A stretch of DNA of 64,000 nucleotides, taken from assembly GCA_945881845.1 (NCBI GenBank), contig CAMCVN010000009.1, forward strand, positions 1 through 64,000, written 5' to 3'. Under the pieces are notes generated by a model that saw only the letters and a list, made by a program, of their open reading frames with translations, ran no database searches and was not told the origin of the DNA. Shown one piece after another: positions 60,123 to 64,000 of this stretch (positions are counted from its first letter, which is position 1; each line of letters begins with the position of its first letter). The translations under genes were made by a program, and so were the position numbers. This DNA is from Bifidobacterium breve. GTDB lineage: Bacteria > Actinomycetota > Thermoleophilia > Solirubrobacterales > Solirubrobacteraceae.

Positions 60123-60773
60123 ATGCAGGTTTCGATCCGTCTATTTGCAGGGTTGCGCGAGCGCTTCGGCAGCGATTCGCTGCAGCTTGAGCTGGCCGAC
60201 GGTGCCAGCGTTGCCGACGCGCTTGCCGCGCTCAGCGGCCAGGTCGACGCCAGCGGCTGCCTGTTGGCGGTCAACCGCGAGTACGCCAACGATGATCTCG
60301 TCCTCGCCGCCGGTGATGAGCTCGCGCTGATTCCACCGGTCTCGGGAGGCGGCGCGCAGGCCCACGTCGCTCTGAGCGATTCGCCGCTTTCGCTCGATTC
60401 GCTGCTGGAGCGCGTCCGCGACCCGCGCGCAGGAGCTGTTGTCAGCTTCTCGGGAGTCACGCGAGACGTTGACTCTCTCGACTACGAGGTTTACGCCGAG
60501 ATGGCGCTTGAGCAGATGGCCCGGATTGTTGACGAGGCAATCGAGCGCCACGGGCTTTGCGCCGCCGCGGCCGAGCACCGCGTCGGCACGGTTCCTTTGA
60601 GCGAAGCGAGCGTGATCGTCGCCGCCAGCGCGCCGCACCGCGGCGAAGCGTTCGCCGGCGCTCGCGAAATCATCGACGAGCTGAAGGCCTGCGCGCCGAT
60701 CTGGAAGGTCGAGGTTGAGGGCGACGAGCGACGGCGCGTCGAAGGCGAAGCGCCGAAACGCCCTCAGGACTAA
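60123..60773 (+). CDS. Fused molybdopterin synthase MoaD-MoaE
   Basis: 216 aa from the ATG at 60123; the frame open from 60069 has a non-family leader. Residues 1-77 are MoaD (ubiquitin-like: MQVSIRLFAGLRERFG and LAAGDELALIPPVSGGG). The GG of SGGG at 74-77 is the thiocarboxylate site, which must be freed. The rest is MoaE, with VVSFSGVTRDVD, Y.VYAEMA and the catalytic Lys pair K188 and K195 (DELKACAPIWK). The loop after GVTRD is short, lacking the usual 'N.G..V'. It uses precursor Z plus sulfur to make molybdopterin. M. tuberculosis MoaX is a known cleaved fusion. Confidence 0.93.
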   Translation: MQVSIRLFAGLRERFGSDSLQLELADGASVADALAALSGQVDASGCLLAVNREYANDDLVLAAGDELALIPPVSGGGAQAHVALSDSPLSLDSLLERVRDPRAGAVVSFSGVTRDVDSLDYEVYAEMALEQMARIVDEAIERHGLCAAAAEHRVGTVPLSEASVIVAASAPHRGEAFAGAREIIDELKACAPIWKVEVEGDERRRVEGEAPKRPQD

Positions 60774-61312
60774 GCCGAAGCGCCGCCGGCCTGCGCTGGC
60801 GCGGTCGGGTCTACGCTGCCACCGGCCGACGCGGCCATCTCCCGGGCGAGGTGATCTTCGATCTGCATCGGGCTGTCGATCAGCCGCTCGACGACGGTCA
60901 GCAGGTCGGACATCGATGAGACCTCTTCAACCTGCTCCTTGATGAACCACTGAATGAACTGCTCGCCAGCGAAGTCGCTCTCCTGGCGCGCGACCGCGGC
61001 CATTGCGTTGATCTGGTCGGTGACCGTCTTCTCCTGTTTGAGCGCGAGGCTTACGGGCGCGGCGATGTCGTCAAAGTTCGTCTGCGGCGCGGCGATCCCG
61101 GGAACGATTGGGCCAGCGTCTTGATCGAGCAGATACTGCACCATCATCATTGCGTGGCCACGCTCTTCGAGCGCCTGCTTGTAGAAGAACTGCGCCATGT
61201 GCGGCAGCGTCTGCTCGTCATAGAAGACGGCGATCGCTGCGTACTGCTGGTGCGCGGCGTATTCATGGCCGATCTGCTCGTTTACGGCGTTGGCGAAGGC
61301 GGTTGAGGTCAT
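60770..61312 (-). CDS. Ferritin (non-haem, bacterioferritin-like storage protein)
   Basis: 180 aa. Four-helix ferritin pattern: QIGHEYAAHQQYAAIAVFYD gives the first ferroxidase Glu, YKQALEERGHAMMMVQYLLDQ the second with the E..H pair, LALKQEKTVTDQIN the third, and FIQWFIKEQVEEVSSMSDLL the fourth helix. It stores iron and lowers Fenton damage. The C-terminal ~15 residues are a Pro/Gly/Ala tail. Its stop overlaps that of MoaDE (CTAA), convergent. The metalloregulator at 41821 is a plausible controller, unproven. Confidence 0.92.
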   Translation of the reverse strand: MTSTAFANAVNEQIGHEYAAHQQYAAIAVFYDEQTLPHMAQFFYKQALEERGHAMMMVQYLLDQDAGPIVPGIAAPQTNFDDIAAPVSLALKQEKTVTDQINAMAAVARQESDFAGEQFIQWFIKEQVEEVSSMSDLLTVVERLIDSPMQIEDHLAREMAASAGGSVDPTAPAQAGGASA

Positions 61313-61318
61313 CTAGAG

Positions 61319-61324
61319 AGCCTA
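61319..61324 (-). promoter_or_regulatory. -10-like box for ferritin
   Basis: TAGGCT (minus strand) ends 6 nt before the ATG at 61312. It faces the box of the UXS-like gene, with 73 bp between the start codons. Confidence 0.5.
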
Positions 61325-61373
61325 GGGCCTCTTGCCCGCACGAAACGGCCCGCCGCAGAGATCTTTAACTCCG

Positions 61374-61379
61374 TACCCT
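61374..61379 (+). promoter_or_regulatory. -10-like box for the UXS-like gene
   Basis: TACCCT ends 6 nt before the ATG at 61386, supporting that ATG over the longer frame. Confidence 0.45.
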
Positions 61380-61385
61380 TGGCCG

Positions 61386-62333
61386 ATGGCTACTTCCCTA
61401 GTTACTGGCGGCGCAGGCTTTCTTGGTTCGCACCTTTGCGACGAGCTGTTGCGCCGCGGCGACCGCGTTATCTGCGTTGACAACCTCGAGACGGGCTCGC
61501 TGCACAACATCGAGCACATCCGCGCCGACGAGTTCACCTTCGTCAACTGCGATATCACCGAGCCGTACTTCATCGAGGAGCCGATAGATTCGGTCTACCA
61601 CCTCGCCTCGCCGGCGTCGCCAATCGACTATTTGCGCCTGCCGCTGCAAACTTTGAAGGTTGGCTCGCACGGAACTCATCACACATTGGGTCTTGCGAAG
61701 GAGCACCGCGCCCGCTTCCTGCTCGCCTCAACCAGCGAGGTTTACGGAGACCCGCAGGTTCACCCGCAGACTGAGGATTACTGGGGCCACGTCAACCCGA
61801 TCGGCCCACGCGGCGTCTACGACGAAGCTAAGCGCTACGCCGAGGCATTGACGATGGCCTACCACCGCCAGCAGGGCGTTGACACGGCGATCGTGCGGAT
61901 CTTCAATACCTACGGGCCGCGGATGCGCGCCCACGACGGCCGCGCTATCCCGACCTTCCTGCGCCAAGGGCTCGCCGACCGCCAGATCACCGTTTACGGT
62001 GACGGTTCGCAGACGCGCTCCTTCTGTTTCGTCTCTGACCTGATCCGCGGGCTTATCGCCTTGAGTGAATCGGGTGAGCATCAGCCGGTCAACATCGGCA
62101 ACCCGGACGAGTTCACGCTGCTGGAGCTAGCGCAGATTGTGATTGAGGTTTCCGGCTCGCGCTCGGAGATTATTCACGAGGCTTTGCCTACCGATGACCC
62201 GAAGCAGCGCAAGCCAGATATCACGCGTGCGCAGGAACTACTGCAGTGGGAGCCGAAGATCGGATTGCGTGAAGGACTTGCGCAGACGATTGAAGAATCC
62301 GGCGCCGAAGCGCTGCTCGGTATTCCAAGCTGA
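61386..62333 (+). CDS. UDP-glucuronate decarboxylase-like NAD-dependent epimerase
   Basis: 315 aa from the ATG at 61386; the upstream in-frame part is not family-like. [22 protein letters not shown] is the nucleotide loop, [13 protein letters not shown] the UXS signature, and STSEVYGDP and [12 protein letters not shown] give the catalytic Ser/Tyr/Lys. [24 protein letters not shown] and [19 protein letters not shown] are the sugar-nucleotide blocks. UXS makes UDP-xylose from UDP-glucuronate. A general epimerase/dehydratase remains possible. It starts a rightward polysaccharide cluster. Confidence 0.9.
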   Translation: MATSLVTGGAGFLGSHLCDELLRRGDRVICVDNLETGSLHNIEHIRADEFTFVNCDITEPYFIEEPIDSVYHLASPASPIDYLRLPLQTLKVGSHGTHHTLGLAKEHRARFLLASTSEVYGDPQVHPQTEDYWGHVNPIGPRGVYDEAKRYAEALTMAYHRQQGVDTAIVRIFNTYGPRMRAHDGRAIPTFLRQGLADRQITVYGDGSQTRSFCFVSDLIRGLIALSESGEHQPVNIGNPDEFTLLELAQIVIEVSGSRSEIIHEALPTDDPKQRKPDITRAQELLQWEPKIGLREGLAQTIEESGAEALLGIPS

Positions 62334-62384
62334 CCTCGAGCGTCACTTTTGTGGCCTTCGCGTGTTGTAGGTACTAGAAGAGCC

Positions 62385-63866
62385 ATGACCGAGAAGCCCC
62401 GCCAACCCAATAGTGCGCCGCGCGATCCGTTCGCGCCGCCGCCGGAGTTGGAGGTCGTTGCCGACGGTCACGATTATCGACGCCGCAGCACGCCGCTTTC
62501 GTTCCTGCTGACGATGGACACGCTGCGCAGCGTTGCGCGCGTCGCCTCGCTCGCCGTCGTGGATGCCGCTGGGATCTACGTGGCGATCCTCGTCGCGCTG
62601 GAGAGCAAGTCGCTGCTCTTCGACGGCGTCAGCTTGAGCGCCAACGCGACTCAGGCTTACAACTACGGCGTCTTCGCCGTGCTGCTGACCTTGCTGCTGT
62701 TCGGCCGCGCCGGCCTATACGGAGACCGCGGTTCGCGGCCGGGGCTCGGGGCCGTCGTCTCGGCGCTCTTCTCGGTCGCGCTCGTCGCGCTGATCTACTC
62801 GCTGGTCGTCGGTCGCGACTTCTCGAGCTACTACATCTTCTGGGGCACGCTGATCTTTGCCGTCGTGATCGTCGGCTCGCTTCGCGCGCTCTATGACCGC
62901 GTTAGTGGACGACTTCTGCGCGCCGCCGGCTACCGCCGCAGCGCGCTGCTGGTGGGAGTCGGAGCGCACGCCGCGGCGGTTGGCGTGGCGCTCTCGTCGA
63001 GCCGCGCCAACCCGGTTGAGATCGTTGACATCGTCGGGCCAGCTGAGCTCGATGAGGCCTTTGACGAGCAGTACTTCGATGAGCTTGTGATCGCCGACCC
63101 AGGCTTCAGCGAGGAGCGCGTACTTGAGATCGTTGACCGCTGCCATGAGCGTGGTGTTCGCGTCCGGGTTGCTCCGTCGACGAGCGAGCTGCTTGCGCGC
63201 CGCGCCGAATTCGTGCCCGGCTCAGCGGTGCCGCTCTTCGAGCTGCGCGCGCCGGTCTTCGATGGCGCCGACTTCGCACTTAAGCGCTTCTTCGACCTTG
63301 GCGGAGCAGTGTTCGCCCTGATCGTCCTCAGCCCGCTGCTGCTGCTGATCGCTGTTGCCGTCAAGGTCAGCTCGAGCGGCCCGGTGCTGTTCCGCTCGCG
63401 CCGGCCCGGAATCGCCGGCGTACCGTTCGCCTGCCTCAAGTTCCGCACGATGTATGAGGGAGCGGAGCTGCGTCAGTCCGAGCTGGAAGATGAGAACGAG
63501 GCCGACGGGCCGCTCTTCAAGATCCGCCACGATCCGCGGATCACGCCGGTCGGTCGCATGCTGCGCCGGTTCTCGCTTGATGAATTGCCGCAGCTTTGGA
63601 ACGTGCTGCGTGGCGAGATGTCGGTCGTTGGCCCTCGGCCGCTGCCGCAGCGCGACTATGCGCGGCTTGAAGATTGGCACCGCCGCCGCTATCTCGTGCT
63701 CCCGGGAATGACCGGTCTCTGGCAGGTATCAGGCCGCTCTGAGCTTGATTTCGATGACCTCGTAAATCTTGACTTCCTTTACATCGAGCGCTGGTCGCTG
63801 GCGCTTGACCTCAGCATCATCGTGCAGACGATCCCCGCCGTCCTGCGCCGTCGCGGCGCTTTCTAG
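62385..63866 (+). CDS. Polyprenyl-phosphate sugar-1-phosphate transferase (WbaP/WcaJ type)
   Basis: 493 aa from the ATG at 62385. About four TM segments at ~45-185, a Rossmann-like regulatory part (~190-290), then a TM and the cytoplasmic catalytic domain. FALKRFFDLGGAVFALIVLSPLLLLIA, VLFRSRRPGIAGVPFACLKFRTMYEGAE, FSLDELPQLWNVLRGEMSVVGPRP and LPGMTGLWQVSGRSELDFDD are the phosphoglycosyltransferase motifs. It starts repeat-unit assembly by loading the first sugar onto undecaprenyl phosphate. A methyltransferase gene follows directly. Confidence 0.95.
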   Translation: MTEKPRQPNSAPRDPFAPPPELEVVADGHDYRRRSTPLSFLLTMDTLRSVARVASLAVVDAAGIYVAILVALESKSLLFDGVSLSANATQAYNYGVFAVLLTLLLFGRAGLYGDRGSRPGLGAVVSALFSVALVALIYSLVVGRDFSSYYIFWGTLIFAVVIVGSLRALYDRVSGRLLRAAGYRRSALLVGVGAHAAAVGVALSSSRANPVEIVDIVGPAELDEAFDEQYFDELVIADPGFSEERVLEIVDRCHERGVRVRVAPSTSELLARRAEFVPGSAVPLFELRAPVFDGADFALKRFFDLGGAVFALIVLSPLLLLIAVAVKVSSSGPVLFRSRRPGIAGVPFACLKFRTMYEGAELRQSELEDENEADGPLFKIRHDPRITPVGRMLRRFSLDELPQLWNVLRGEMSVVGPRPLPQRDYARLEDWHRRRYLVLPGMTGLWQVSGRSELDFDDLVNLDFLYIERWSLALDLSIIVQTIPAVLRRRGAF

Positions 63867-64000
63867 GTGGCCGACTGGCACGAAGAGGTTTGGGCCGCGG
63901 TTCCGCCCGATGCGCTGCCGGAGCGCTTTGAGCAGCGCCGCGAGCTGCTGCTGGCCGACGTGATTGAAGGCCAGCGCGTGCTTGATCTTGGCTGCGGCGA
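63867..64000 (+). CDS. SAM-dependent methyltransferase, truncated at window end
   Basis: GTG immediately after the preceding TAG opens a frame that reads VADWHEEVWAAVPPDALPERFEQRRELLLADVIEGQRVLDLGCG, 44 codons up to base 64000. The VLDLGCG is motif I of class I SAM methyltransferases. The remainder lies beyond the window. It is likely part of the polysaccharide cluster, decorating a sugar; substrate unknown. Confidence 0.75.
   Translation, partial: MADWHEEVWAAVPPDALPERFEQRRELLLADVIEGQRVLDLGCG

Overview
The window is a gene-dense, high-G+C bacterial chromosome segment with short intergenic gaps, and nothing in it looks like a plasmid, phage or genomic island. Its content points to Actinobacteria, most likely the Thermoleophilia/Solirubrobacterales. 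The pointers are a fused two-module WYL regulator of the PafBC type, an acyl-CoA carboxylase with a small epsilon subunit, a fused MoaD-MoaE, a long-form RmlA, and many genes whose start codon sits only 6-7 nt after a TAnnnT box, as expected for leaderless mRNAs. No rRNA, CRISPR array, transposase or integrase was seen. The only RNA gene found is one tRNA-Phe(GAA). The taxonomic placement is an inference from gene content, not from a search.

Layout. 1-3.8 kb: the 3' part of a secreted protein, a 98-bp imperfect palindrome, an 82-aa membrane protein and a secreted NHL-propeller/FN3 protein. 3.8-11.1 kb: a TetR regulator, then a leftward block of rmlA-rmlD-rmlB (dTDP-rhamnose, no rmlC here), a PPOX-fold protein, PafBC and a YhaM-like HD nuclease. 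11.2-30.8 kb: mixed metabolism and envelope genes. These are an SDR, a ROK glucokinase, a fatty-acid hydroxylase, a penicillin-acylase-family hydrolase, two polytopic GT-C-like membrane proteins around a CpsB-type phosphatase, a Zn alcohol dehydrogenase convergent with a haloalkane dehalogenase, a CalB-like secreted lipase, a DUF6325/SHOCT pair, TypA, a secreted SurE-like protein and an OafA-type acyltransferase with an SGNH domain. 30.9-43.6 kb: tRNA-Phe, a CMD protein, an old yellow enzyme, an M23 peptidase, an MrfA-like helicase, a HAD phosphatase, GpsA, glycerate kinase, two tandem secreted metallophosphoesterases, an SDR, a DtxR-family metalloregulator and an aminotransferase.

43.7-49.6 kb is one leftward run: sucC-sucD, an unknown membrane-anchored protein, a 19-codon leader-like ORF, cysD and cysNC (sulfate activation to PAPS). 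51.6-60.1 kb, also leftward, holds a propionyl-CoA-type carboxylase (alpha, epsilon, beta) and the catalytic subunit of a B12-dependent acyl-CoA mutase, interleaved with phoD, a DUF2269-like membrane protein and a Pro/Glu-repeat protein. Together with sucCD this could carry propionyl-CoA to succinate, but the epimerase and the B12-binding subunit are not in the window. 60.1-64 kb: fused MoaDE, ferritin, and the start of a surface-polysaccharide cluster (UDP-glucuronate decarboxylase-like epimerase, polyprenyl-P sugar-1-P transferase, truncated methyltransferase).

The most interesting signals are regulatory and architectural. They are the recurrent leaderless-type promoters, including tight divergent pairs, the long palindrome before the small membrane protein, the stop-start-coupled mini-ORF ahead of cysD, and the fused MoaDE with a shortened loop. 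I did not find a clear new defence or mobile system.
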